From Clostridium sp. CAG:510 (GTDB taxonomy: Bacteria > Bacillota > Clostridia > Lachnospirales > Lachnospiraceae): a DNA stretch of 64,000 nt. The DNA lies in contig FR880848.1 of assembly GCA_000434615.1 (NCBI GenBank), forward strand, positions 15,897 through 79,896, read 5' to 3'. Under the pieces are notes generated by a model that worked only from the letters and a program-made list of their open reading frames with translations, had not been told where the DNA came from and did not search any database. Positions 42,583 to 51,078 of this stretch are shown here, piece by piece. Numbering within the stretch: the first letter of the stretch is position 1; each line of letters begins with the position of its first letter. The translations under genes were made by a program, and so were the position numbers.

Positions 42583-43700
42583 TTCAACCATCCTTTCTCA
42601 TACAGAAAACTCTTAACTTTCCCCAGACTGTCCAGTTCTTTTTGCAGCTTTTCATAATCCACCCGGTAAGGCGGGCAGACATCCGCCTGCTGCCGGAAAC
42701 CTTCGTTTTGTGTTTCGGGCAGTTTTTCACACAGATGAAAACACTTCAGAAATTCCTCGAAATTCCGGAAGTTCTTTTCAAACTGCCGGTTAAATTCCGT
42801 ATAATCCTGCTCCCTGTAAATCTCGTACAGGGTTGCTTTTTTTTCATCGGTTACTATCGGCACCGCATAAAATTCGGCCAGTTCCCGCACACGCAAATCA
42901 TAGTTGCCTTTATGAATATACACACACGCGGGTTTTCCCGCAAGCAGGGAAATCAGATTTCCGTGAATCCGGGTGCCGAACATAAAATCCACATTCTTCT
43001 CTATATACCGGTACCATTCCTGCAGGTTGGCAAAATATCTGACCCTGCCTTCCGCCAGAAGTTTCACACCGAAGTAACCGTATTTCTGAAGCAGCTCCGG
43101 AAATGCCGTCACCGCACCGTACAATGCTTTTCCATACTGGTCCTGACAAATGTAGTCCGCAGGATACCTTGCAAAAGAATCCCGGTAAAGCTTTTCGGAA
43201 AAATCCTGCACTCTTCCGTTCAGTGCCGGGTGGAAATCCTTTTCTTCCTTTTTGGCATTTCCGATTTTCAGAAGTCCGTTCTGGTACAGTGACGGACATC
43301 CCGTGGCATAGGCAATTTTCTCCCTGCCCGCCTTATCAAAAAGCTCCTTGGTGTAATACCCCCTGCAGGCAATGGCGCCGCCGCTCTCTTCCACCATATC
43401 GGCGAAGGTGTTAAGCTCTGCCGCAATCTGCCCATACAGGCTGTCCATGGTATCCTTTCCCGTTAACGTAAGCCCGATGCCCAGTACAAAAACAGGAATG
43501 GTAATCCCCTTAATCAGCTTCATGACATTTTCAAGATATGCTGTATTGCTCTGCAGTACATTTGCCATGGGATACAGCACACAGTCATAGGTTTCGTTTA
43601 TCTCATTCTTATAAGCATCCGCATCCCCGTTCATTTTGTACCAGTCGTAAAATTCATAGGAATTTCCGGGAAGTCCGGCTATAAATCTTGCGGCATTCAT
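42579..43700 (-). CDS. Polysaccharide pyruvyltransferase family protein, apparently missing its N-terminus
   Basis: 373 residues from the first ATG. The body is typical of the CsaB/pyruvyltransferase family: PVFVLGIGLTL, ACRGYYTKELFDKAG, ATGCPSLY, and the C-terminal FGTRIHGNLISLLAGKPACVYIH. It lacks the first strand and the glycine-rich GNxG turn that begin relatives such as the second copy (49994, GVPNHGNLGDYAI). Those features occur in another frame directly upstream (43697-43807). A one-base shift near 43700 would restore a full-length protein of about 409 residues. The family adds ketal pyruvate or related groups to sugars, but some members have other roles. Confidence 0.8.
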   Translation of the reverse strand: MNAARFIAGLPGNSYEFYDWYKMNGDADAYKNEINETYDCVLYPMANVLQSNTAYLENVMKLIKGITIPVFVLGIGLTLTGKDTMDSLYGQIAAELNTFADMVEESGGAIACRGYYTKELFDKAGREKIAYATGCPSLYQNGLLKIGNAKKEEKDFHPALNGRVQDFSEKLYRDSFARYPADYICQDQYGKALYGAVTAFPELLQKYGYFGVKLLAEGRVRYFANLQEWYRYIEKNVDFMFGTRIHGNLISLLAGKPACVYIHKGNYDLRVRELAEFYAVPIVTDEKKATLYEIYREQDYTEFNRQFEKNFRNFEEFLKCFHLCEKLPETQNEGFRQQADVCPPYRVDYEKLQKELDSLGKVKSFLYEKGWLK

Positions 43701-43807
43701 GAACCGGTATTTCCGATGTAATTGTCAATCCATGCAGAAATATCCTGTGCGTTTTTCATGGCTTCGGTATCCGTCCAGTTGCCGGTAAGCATAATCAGAC
43801 ATTTCAA
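43697..43807 (-). pseudogene. 36-codon frame encoding the displaced N-terminus of the pyruvyltransferase-family gene
   Basis: TTG at 43807 overlaps the stop of the upstream GT2 (TTGA) and has GGGGAGG 8 nt before it, a normal operon start. The peptide begins MKCLIMLTGNWTDTEAM and ends DNYIGNTGS, giving a beta strand plus a G-N-x-G turn as at the start of pyruvyltransferase-family proteins. Its TGA lies inside the next frame's ATG. The simplest reading is a one-base deletion; recoding or translational coupling of two pieces is also possible. Confidence 0.6.
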
Positions 43808-44868
43808 AGCTTACATCCTCCCCTCCATTGCTCGTATTTCCTAAAGCAGTACAGATTAACGGCTGCTCCCATACTGTTTTCCTCCGCCAGTCTTAAAATT
43901 CTTTTGGTGCGTGAAGAAGTACGCTCCTGCCAGCAGTAACTTACGGTTTCCTTACCCACCGGTGTTTCTGCGAAATGATGCAGCTGTTTTTTCAGTTTTC
44001 CCGTAACGAAAAGCTCCTTTAAGGATATATGAGGGGTAATCATATTGTCCAGCATATAGCACAAATAACGGTACAGCTGCGGCATCAGTACTTCTTTTTC
44101 CTCTGGGAAATCCGCAAACTCCTGTGAAAGCAGTCTTCCCAGTGTCAGAATTTCATCCGTATAATAGGTTTTAATGATGGCATGGGAGATAGAGCTCTCC
44201 CGCATCCGGTAAAAATAAAAAAAACCTTCTTTCAGGTAATAGATACTCTCCGCCTCCAGAATACAGCCATAACTGCAGGCGGCATCTTCTCCCAGGCGGA
44301 TGGAATTGTCCACCCTCATCTGGTGCTTCCGCAAAAGTTCCCTGCGGAACAACCGGCTGCAGAGGGACGGCTGGAAACCAAAGGAAAAATATTCTCCCCT
44401 GCTTAACATTTCCGGGTATACTTTCTTTTTTAAGTCTTCTTTGTCATAATACCCGCCATCCATATTCTGGGACAGTGGCTCCTCTGTTTTTCCTGCTGCC
44501 ACAAAATCGGAAATAACTATATCGGCGCCGGTATCAGAAGCCTGTCCGCACAACTTTTCCATCATGCATTCCGCAATCCAGTCGTCCCCGTCCACATATG
44601 CCACATAGGTGCCCAGAGCTTCGGAAAGTCCTGCTTTCCGTGCACTGACAAGTCCTCCGTTTTCCTTATGGATGACACGGATGCGCCGGTCTTTTCCGGC
44701 ATATTCGTCGCACAGCCTTCCGGTGCTGTCCTTGGAACCGTCGTCTACCAAAAGCAGTTCAAAATCGGTAAAAGTCTGCCTTAAAATACTGTCCACACAC
44801 TGCGGCAGATACTCTTCCACATTGTAAGCCGGTACCACAATGCTTAAAAAAGGTGTTCCGTTATTCAT
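43804..44868 (-). CDS. GT2 family glycosyltransferase (EpsH/WcaA type)
   Basis: 354 residues. N-terminal GT2 domain (about 5-230): LSIVVPAYNVEEYLPQC, LLLVDDGSKDSTG, VIHKENGGLVSARKAG, YVDGDDWI (donor-metal motif), RLFRREL and IRLGEDAACSYG. The last 110 residues are helical and variable, as in many capsule GT2 enzymes. It is cytoplasmic and membrane-associated, and adds one sugar to the lipid-linked repeat of region E. The ATG overlaps the deacetylase-like gene upstream by 8 nt, and its stop overlaps the TTG of the next frame. The donor is unknown. Confidence 0.88.
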   Translation of the reverse strand: MNNGTPFLSIVVPAYNVEEYLPQCVDSILRQTFTDFELLLVDDGSKDSTGRLCDEYAGKDRRIRVIHKENGGLVSARKAGLSEALGTYVAYVDGDDWIAECMMEKLCGQASDTGADIVISDFVAAGKTEEPLSQNMDGGYYDKEDLKKKVYPEMLSRGEYFSFGFQPSLCSRLFRRELLRKHQMRVDNSIRLGEDAACSYGCILEAESIYYLKEGFFYFYRMRESSISHAIIKTYYTDEILTLGRLLSQEFADFPEEKEVLMPQLYRYLCYMLDNMITPHISLKELFVTGKLKKQLHHFAETPVGKETVSYCWQERTSSRTKRILRLAEENSMGAAVNLYCFRKYEQWRGGCKL

Positions 44869-45793
44869 CCGCCACCTCTTTCACCCGGGTTTCTTTTTCC
44901 AGGAAGGTATATTCATACCCCATTTTAGCAAGCCATCCCAAAGCCGTCTCCAGTTTATCCGCATTCTCCTGAAAACACCATGCATGGGTAAACACCACCA
45001 CCAGGCGGTCGCGTTTATGTGCATCCAGAGCATTGAAAATGTCATCTGTTTTTTCCAGCCGGATATCCGTTACATAATAACTCAGTTCTCCCGGACGGAT
45101 ACCGTCTCTTGACTTTAAAAGAGTCTCCGCCTGTTCCTTATTCAGATTGTAGCAGGAGTTGCTTTCATTTCCGCAAAGCAGACCTTCCACGCCTTCTTTT
45201 TTCAGTACCTCCGCCATTTCATCCGTGGCATACCAATAATGCAGTCTGATGACATGGGCAAGGGACTTTTCTCCTGCGAAATCAAGAATTTCCCTGTTTA
45301 CTTTCTGAAATCCTTCGGCAAATTCTTTGGTTGTCATCCCTTCCTCCTCGGGATCTGCCTCTGTCATGCTGTGAAAGCCTATTTTCAGCCAGTCTGCGTT
45401 GTCCTCAAATTCCGTCTTGTAGGCATCCGGAAAATCCGCCAAATCATAGGTATCCAGTTTCCCAAAAACATATAAGGTCGCTTTCAGTCCGTATTCCTCA
45501 TGAAAATCCCTTAGCTTTCCCAGTACCTCATTTTCAAAGATGCTCTCATACTCATGAAACGCAATATCCTGAAAAATCTGGGTGGCATCGTCTATGCTGA
45601 AATGCGTATATTTGGGAATGGTTCTTACCCTGTTTAATGGTTCTTCCGGGGTCTTTTCCGCCTGCAGGGCGTAGACGATATAGGTTCCCAGTGCAATTCC
45701 CAGAAACAGCAGAAGCACAAGAATAACTATCTTTATTCGGTTTCGATTTTTATTTCTCCTAACGCTACGTGTCCCCAATATCTGTGACTCCAT
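44861..45793 (-). CDS. Membrane-anchored polysaccharide deacetylase-like protein with degenerate motifs
   Basis: 310 residues. One membrane helix (about 22-43), then a NodB-like fold: a motif-1 Asp pair in HFSIDDATQIFQD, motif-2 His in IGFHSMTEAD, an RLHYWY segment and a C-terminal VVFTHAW. The second motif-2 His is Glu and motif 3 is changed, so metal binding and deacetylation are uncertain. The start overlaps the ABC ATPase by 61 nt, an unusually long overlap; a TTG at 45778 with GGAG upstream is possible. It may modify or bind the exported glycan outside the membrane. Confidence 0.7.
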   Translation of the reverse strand: MESQILGTRSVRRNKNRNRIKIVILVLLLFLGIALGTYIVYALQAEKTPEEPLNRVRTIPKYTHFSIDDATQIFQDIAFHEYESIFENEVLGKLRDFHEEYGLKATLYVFGKLDTYDLADFPDAYKTEFEDNADWLKIGFHSMTEADPEEEGMTTKEFAEGFQKVNREILDFAGEKSLAHVIRLHYWYATDEMAEVLKKEGVEGLLCGNESNSCYNLNKEQAETLLKSRDGIRPGELSYYVTDIRLEKTDDIFNALDAHKRDRLVVVFTHAWCFQENADKLETALGWLAKMGYEYTFLEKETRVKEVADE

Positions 45794-47007
45794 TCCATTT
45801 TGTGGGCAAAATCCTCGCCCGCTTTAATTTCAAAACAGTAGGCATCCTTAACTCCGTCACAATTCCGGAAGGTGCCAAACTGGTTTACTTCATATAAAAT
45901 AAGGCTCAGGGTATACTTACCCGGCACAATATACTGCGTATCCAGGCTGAACGTAACTTTCCTGTCTTCTCCGCATTTTGCCTCAAATGCTTCTTTTGAA
46001 GTAATCATGGTAACCGGCGTGCCGTCCGCATAATGAATAATGGCACGGATATACATGTGCAGATCCTGCTGATTGGCAGTAAGTGTCAGCTTAAAACGCA
46101 TTTTGCTGTTCTGGACAAAAACACTGCTGTCCGCATCCAGCACCTCTAATTTTTTCATGAACGCCACATGGCTCTTATGCTCTTCCGCTCTTGGGAAATC
46201 CTCCAGATTAAGCTTCAAGGGCGACTCCTTCACCGTACCCATGTAAATCCGGATGGCTTCCTCCACATTGCCGTCATAAATGATGCGGCCCTTGTCCAGT
46301 ACCACGCAGCGGCTGCAAAGCTGCTGGATGGTGTTCATATTGTGGCTGACATACAAAACGGTACGTCCTTCTTTATCTGCCACATCTCCCATTTTCCCCA
46401 GACACTTTTCCTGAAATTTCATATCGCCTACCGCCAGTACCTCATCCATTACAAGGATTTCGGAGTCTAAGTGTGCTGCCACGGAAAACGCCAGTTTTAC
46501 ATACATACCGGAGGAATATCGTTTAACCGGGGTATCAATGAATTTCCGGCACTCGGAAAACTCAATGATGTCTTCCATTTTTTTATCCACTTCGTTGCGG
46601 TTCATGCCTAAAATGGCACCGTTTAAGTAAATGTTCTCCCGTCCCGTCAGTTCTCCGTGAAAGCCGGTACCCACCTCCAGCATACTGGAAATTCGGCCCT
46701 TGATTTTCACTTCCCCTTCCGTGGGCGCCGTAACGCGGGAAAGAATTTTTAACAGAGTGGATTTACCGGCGCCGTTGGAGCCGATAATACCCAGGGTTTC
46801 CCCCGCCTTTACCTCTAAGTTCACACCGTTTAACGCCCAGAACTCCGTACCGCTCTCTCTTTTTTCCCCGATTTTCAGATTTGGGTCGTCTTTTCCCGTT
46901 TTCTTCGCCCACCAACTCTGTAAATCGGCGCTTAAGGTCCCGCCTCCGATGCTGCCGAGCTTATATCTTTTCTTTAAGTTTTCTATCTTAATAACCGTAT
47001 CCTGCAT
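45733..47007 (-). CDS. Second ABC polysaccharide exporter ATPase with Wzt-like C-terminal domain
   Basis: About 424 residues from the ATG at 47007. ATPase domain: Walker A GSNGAGKST, signature YSSGMYVKLAFS, Walker B ILVMDEVLAVGD, switch VSHNMNT. The C-terminal part (about 270-424) is a Wzt_C-like beta sandwich (MRFKLTLTANQQDLHMYIRA, GKYTLSLILYE), different in sequence from that of the first exporter. It probably powers export of the region-E glycan and recognises its end. GGAAAGG lies 12 nt before the ATG; an upstream ATG at 47034 is also possible. The permease is the next gene upstream. Confidence 0.93.
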   Translation of the reverse strand: MQDTVIKIENLKKRYKLGSIGGGTLSADLQSWWAKKTGKDDPNLKIGEKRESGTEFWALNGVNLEVKAGETLGIIGSNGAGKSTLLKILSRVTAPTEGEVKIKGRISSMLEVGTGFHGELTGRENIYLNGAILGMNRNEVDKKMEDIIEFSECRKFIDTPVKRYSSGMYVKLAFSVAAHLDSEILVMDEVLAVGDMKFQEKCLGKMGDVADKEGRTVLYVSHNMNTIQQLCSRCVVLDKGRIIYDGNVEEAIRIYMGTVKESPLKLNLEDFPRAEEHKSHVAFMKKLEVLDADSSVFVQNSKMRFKLTLTANQQDLHMYIRAIIHYADGTPVTMITSKEAFEAKCGEDRKVTFSLDTQYIVPGKYTLSLILYEVNQFGTFRNCDGVKDAYCFEIKAGEDFAHKMEWSHRYWGHVALGEIKIETE

Positions 47008-47051
47008 ACTGTTTCCATGCCTTTCCGTAACCATAAAACCACTTTGGGAAC

Positions 47052-47894
47052 CTACACGGTATCCATGAAGGTTTTCTCAATCTTGCTGAACAAAAGAACG
47101 CCGATAACCATAACCACTATCGTGGTAATCCAGCTGATGCCCCAGGAGGCAAACGGAATGTAACCGGTTCCTAAGAAAGCATAGCGGAAAATCGTCACAA
47201 TGGGAGACACCGGATTTAAGAGATAAATAAACCGGTACCGCTCCGGTATCTGGCTTACGGAATATACAATGGGGCTGGCATACATCCAGAGCTGCACACC
47301 GAAGGTCACCAGTATGGTCAAATCCCGGTACTTGGTGGTGAGGGAGGAAACAATAATGCCCACTCCCATGCCGAGCATGGCAAGCTGGATCACCAGAATG
47401 GGGGTTAAAAGTGCCCAGGGAGTAATGCCGATGGGCGTACCCGTCAGTGCATAAATCATTAAAATCACCGCGAACAGGCAAAACTGGATACCCAGGTCCA
47501 AAAGTCCCGTAAGTACCGTGGAAATGGGAGCTACCAATCTGGGGAAATACACCTTGCCGAATACCCCCGCATTGGACACAAAGGTATTGGATGTCTGGTT
47601 GACGCAGTAAGCAAAATACGTCCAGATGATATTGCCGGACATATAGAATGCCATCTGCGGCGTTCCGTCCGTGGACAGTCCCGCAATATTACCGAATACC
47701 AGCACATACATTAGGGTCGTCAGTATCGGGCTGATAATCAGCCACAATGGCCCTAATATGGTCTGCTTGTATTTGGTAACGAAATTTCTTTTTACAAACA
47801 GAAAGATTAAATCCTTATAGGATAATAATTCTTTCAGGTTGATATCCCATAAATTATGCTTCGGTTTTAATACTGTTGTCCATTTCTCTTCCAT
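47052..47894 (-). CDS. Second ABC-2 polysaccharide export permease (Wzm type)
   Basis: 280 residues, the standard size, with six helices. NLWDINLKELLSYKDLIFLFVKRNFVTKYKQTILGP is split by a typical cytoplasmic entry helix; then LWLIISPILTTLMYVLVFGNIAG, YFPRLVAPISTVLTGLLDLG, RDLTILVTFGVQLWMYASPIVY and NPVSPIVTIFRYAFLG. It pairs with the ATPase encoded 44 bp downstream. It lacks the two extra N-terminal helices of the first permease, so the two exporters are not recent duplicates. Confidence 0.94.
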   Translation of the reverse strand: MEEKWTTVLKPKHNLWDINLKELLSYKDLIFLFVKRNFVTKYKQTILGPLWLIISPILTTLMYVLVFGNIAGLSTDGTPQMAFYMSGNIIWTYFAYCVNQTSNTFVSNAGVFGKVYFPRLVAPISTVLTGLLDLGIQFCLFAVILMIYALTGTPIGITPWALLTPILVIQLAMLGMGVGIIVSSLTTKYRDLTILVTFGVQLWMYASPIVYSVSQIPERYRFIYLLNPVSPIVTIFRYAFLGTGYIPFASWGISWITTIVVMVIGVLLFSKIEKTFMDTV

Positions 47895-47908
47895 GAAATC
47901 TCATCCAT

Positions 47909-48961
47909 TCATCGTTTTATCAATCGTTTTACCGGTCTTAAAACATTCTTTACTGCTTCTTTTACCTGCTCTCTGTTCTTAAGACGCTTTACTTTTTTTT
48001 CATAGCCCGCCGGATTTTCGGCAAATGCCCGGTATGTGCTTTTCTGCTCATCCGTCAGCTTTTCCGTAACTTCCGTATCGGTCAAAAATGCTTTCACGGT
48101 TTCCTGCATCCGTTTTATGGTATCTGCTGCCTCCGGCGCCTCCTTCATATACGGATAATTTACCGTTATAAAATGAAGCATCTGTATTCTGGTAAATACG
48201 GCTGCTTCCGTGTATCCCCGCTCTGTCAGATAGGCAAGGCGCTCCTCATACGCCTGAAAGGTATCCGCATAATAGGTCCATTTCCTTTTGGCGGTAATAC
48301 TGCCTTCTCTCTGCACATAGTAATACAGCTTTTCATCCACATAGGCAGTCTTTTTACACTGTCCCAAAATATAATGAATCGCCGATTCGTCATCGTGAAT
48401 ACGCCCTTTGATATAACGGGTATGGTCATATACGGACTTCCTGTATATTTTATCCCAGGCAACCACGGTACGCAAATTTTTGTACCAGAGCTGGTTCATG
48501 ATATCCTGTCCCTCGTAGCAGACCGGCTCCTTCACCTTTTCTATTACCGGGAAAGACTCCACCAGCTTATCCGGTATCATCTCAAAATCAAAAACCGCTA
48601 TATCCGCTCCCGTGCTGCCGATAACCTCATGCATAATCTTAAGGGTGTCTGGATGAATGTAATCGTCCTCATCCACATACATGATGTATTCGCCTTCTGC
48701 CACGGCAATGCCCGCATTCCTGGCATCCGACAGACCACCGTTCTCCTTGTGCACTACTTTGATGCGGGAGTCCGTTTTCTGAAGTTCATCGCAGATTTCT
48801 CCCGATTCATCCGGAGAGCCGTCGTCCACTAAAATAATTTCCGTGTTGGTATAGCTTTGGTTCTGTATGGATGCCACGCATCTTCTCAGCCAGGGTGCTC
48901 CCATGTAAATCGGCACGATGACACTAATCTTCTCTTCTTCCGTCATAATCTGCCCCATCAT
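47909..48961 (-). CDS. GT2 family glycosyltransferase
   Basis: 350 residues. GT2 domain with ISVIVPIYMGAPWL, IILVDDGSPDESG, VVHKENGGLSDARNAG, YVDEDDYI and GRIHDDESAIHYIL. The C-terminal 110 residues are helical, ending in a very basic tail (RLKNREQVKEAVKNVLRPVKRLIKR-type, about 326-350) that probably holds it to the membrane. The first ATG overlaps the radical SAM stop (ATGA). An ATG at 48946 is an alternative. One of five GT2 enzymes of the region-E pathway; donor unknown. Confidence 0.88.
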   Translation of the reverse strand: MMGQIMTEEEKISVIVPIYMGAPWLRRCVASIQNQSYTNTEIILVDDGSPDESGEICDELQKTDSRIKVVHKENGGLSDARNAGIAVAEGEYIMYVDEDDYIHPDTLKIMHEVIGSTGADIAVFDFEMIPDKLVESFPVIEKVKEPVCYEGQDIMNQLWYKNLRTVVAWDKIYRKSVYDHTRYIKGRIHDDESAIHYILGQCKKTAYVDEKLYYYVQREGSITAKRKWTYYADTFQAYEERLAYLTERGYTEAAVFTRIQMLHFITVNYPYMKEAPEAADTIKRMQETVKAFLTDTEVTEKLTDEQKSTYRAFAENPAGYEKKVKRLKNREQVKEAVKNVLRPVKRLIKR

Positions 48962-50001
48962 ACATTCTTTTTATGGTTAATCAGCCACTTTTTCCATTCG
49001 GGATATTCCTTGTTGGAATCCTTTAGCTTACAGGATAAAAAGGCTTCCACCTCCGGGCTTAACCAGTTGTTTCCCTCTGCATCGGTCCGGTTACGGAGGC
49101 TGGCATAGGTCGGCGTATCCAGCTCCGGTATATCTCCCAGTGTCAGGAACGAATGTCCGTTATAGCAGTGGGAAATCGGACACCGGCAGCCCATGGCTTC
49201 AAAATGAAGCGGCTTGTCCGGGTTTTCGTAAATATTATCGATTTTGCTGCCCGCATAGCACCTCGTCATATTTCCGGTGCCGAGATTGACATAAACGCTC
49301 CAGTCTCCGGCATAGCAGAACCGGTTCTGGTGCTCACCGAAAATAGTCTTCTTAAATGTAAACAGATTGGAGTCAAACTGCTCCCAGGTCTTGTAAAATT
49401 CCTCTTCCGGTAAGGCGGAATAAATGGGAATATCCGGCTTGGCATCGTCTCTGGCAATCGTCACATGGCAATCGGCTCCCACATACTTCTTTGCCTCCGC
49501 GCGCAGTTCGTCAATATGCGGAATCAGTTCGTCATTGGGTGTTACCTCTAAGGTGAAAGAACAGCCCGCCTTACGCATCCGGTTGATGTTGTCAAAAAAC
49601 AGTTCTGTGATTTTCAATCTGTGCTGCTCTAAATAATGATAGGAAAACTTAAAGGAAAGCCGTTTTCTTAATTCTTCCGGGAATTCCTCGATTTCCTTAA
49701 ATGCCTTAGTAATGGTTCCGTTTGTTACGATAAAAACATAGTGTCCCTCTTCTAAGAGTGCCTTTGCCACCTTGGGTAAATCCGGGCAGAGCAGAGTCTC
49801 CCCGCCGCCGCAAAGATTGATAAGGCAGGTGCCCCCCAGTCTTTTTTTCGACAATGCCCTGGCAATTTCTTCCGGGGAATGACCGATGGGTCTGATTTCG
49901 TCCTTCCATCTGTCCTTCATGGTAATGTAGCAGTAATGACACCGCAAGTTGCAAGTGGTAATGGGAACATAACATTCTACATATCTTTTTAATTTATCCA
50001 T
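48958..50001 (-). CDS. Radical SAM protein with extra C-terminal cysteines
   Basis: 347 residues from the ATG at 50001, which overlaps the upstream gene by 8 nt. The [4Fe-4S] motif is TTCNLRCHYCYI (CxxxCxxC) near the N-terminus, then a glycine-rich SAM segment (INLCGGGETLLCP). The C-terminal part has further cysteines (FCYAGDW, RCYAGSK, GCRCPISHCYNGH), as in SPASM or twitch-domain enzymes with auxiliary clusters. Such proteins modify peptides, sugars or small molecules by radical chemistry. In this operon a sugar or glycan-linked substrate is likely but unproven. It lies between a pyruvyltransferase-family gene and a GT2. Confidence 0.85.
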   Translation of the reverse strand: MDKLKRYVECYVPITTCNLRCHYCYITMKDRWKDEIRPIGHSPEEIARALSKKRLGGTCLINLCGGGETLLCPDLPKVAKALLEEGHYVFIVTNGTITKAFKEIEEFPEELRKRLSFKFSYHYLEQHRLKITELFFDNINRMRKAGCSFTLEVTPNDELIPHIDELRAEAKKYVGADCHVTIARDDAKPDIPIYSALPEEEFYKTWEQFDSNLFTFKKTIFGEHQNRFCYAGDWSVYVNLGTGNMTRCYAGSKIDNIYENPDKPLHFEAMGCRCPISHCYNGHSFLTLGDIPELDTPTYASLRNRTDAEGNNWLSPEVEAFLSCKLKDSNKEYPEWKKWLINHKKNV

Positions 50002-51067
50002 ATAAAATCTCCCGAATGGTTTCGTCATATAAACGCATGATTTCCGTGTTGTCATACACGGGGTGCCGCACACCGAGCACCTTCTGCACGGCAGCAGCCA
50101 GTTCGCTTTCGTCTTCCGCAAAAGCCACATAGGGCAGATGGCTCACCCATTTGTAGGTTTCCTTTACCTTGTGGTTGTAATTTCCGAACACAACACAGGG
50201 AGTTGCCGCTGCTGCCGCAAATACCATGCCGTGGAGTCGGTCCGTTACCACAAGTTCTGCTCTCTGCACTTCTTCTATCTTTTCCTTAAGCCTTGCTTCG
50301 GGATTTTTAATATAATCCCAATAGGAAATTTCCGTATCCGTTCTGGTCACTGTCCGGAATTTTTTCTGTAAGTCCTTCTCTAATGCAGTTTCCTCTTTGT
50401 CCGTCAGCTTCTTTTCCACATCCCGGCGGAGAAGTAAGAGCGCCCCTTCCCGATTTTCCTTTTCCTTAAAGCGGCAGGTAAGCACCACATCCGGCATCAG
50501 TTTTACCGGAACCGAAAAAGTCTTTTTCATCTTTTCATAGGAAAGACTGTCCCTTGCCATCAGGAAAAGATGTTTATGCCGGTTGTAAATATTTGCTGTG
50601 ATTTTTTCCTCTTTTTTCCCATCCTCATCCTGTGTAAAAAAGAAAGTCTGGGGAAAGAGAACGATTTTGTTCTTCGGAAAAGTCTCTATAGTTTTGCGCC
50701 GTATCCTTTCATCGTCCGGATACTGGTTACCAAGATTTCCTCCGCCGGTAAGGATAAGAAGGTCCTTTCCGGTAAGCAGTCCTTTCAGGGCGCGGATTTC
50801 ATGAAAGAAATCCACCATGTTGACACCGAATATATTGGCATCGGGGAAATAGTTGCGAAGAAGCTCCCTTTCTGCCGTAAAAATGGCATAGTCTCCTAAG
50901 TTTCCGTGATTGGGAACACCGAAAATCACCACATTCTGTTTGTTTCTCTGTATCTGATATTTTATTTTTACCTTTTTCTTCTGTTTTAACAGACCAAAAG
51001 AATTTTCATAAAGGGGATATGCTATTTTATAATAAAAGATACTGCCCAGTCTGGTAATACTGTTCAA
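49994..51067 (-). CDS. Polysaccharide pyruvyltransferase family protein (intact copy)
   Basis: 357 residues with a TTG start (AAAGGAG 6 nt upstream). Family pattern: NVVIFGVPNHGNLGDYAIF, LLILTGGGNLGNQYPDDE, IVLFPQTFFF, FLMARDSLSYEKM, MPDVVLTCRF, and the C-terminal VVTDRLHGMVFAAAAATPCVVFGNYNHKV. The first 25 residues may form an amphipathic anchor. Members add pyruvate ketals to sugars, or act in related glycan transfers. Both copies in this window lie in the same operon, so two different pyruvylated positions, or one enzyme and one non-functional relative, are possible. Confidence 0.9.
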   Translation of the reverse strand: MNSITRLGSIFYYKIAYPLYENSFGLLKQKKKVKIKYQIQRNKQNVVIFGVPNHGNLGDYAIFTAERELLRNYFPDANIFGVNMVDFFHEIRALKGLLTGKDLLILTGGGNLGNQYPDDERIRRKTIETFPKNKIVLFPQTFFFTQDEDGKKEEKITANIYNRHKHLFLMARDSLSYEKMKKTFSVPVKLMPDVVLTCRFKEKENREGALLLLRRDVEKKLTDKEETALEKDLQKKFRTVTRTDTEISYWDYIKNPEARLKEKIEEVQRAELVVTDRLHGMVFAAAAATPCVVFGNYNHKVKETYKWVSHLPYVAFAEDESELAAAVQKVLGVRHPVYDNTEIMRLYDETIREILYG

Positions 51068-51078
51068 TGCCGTCTCCT

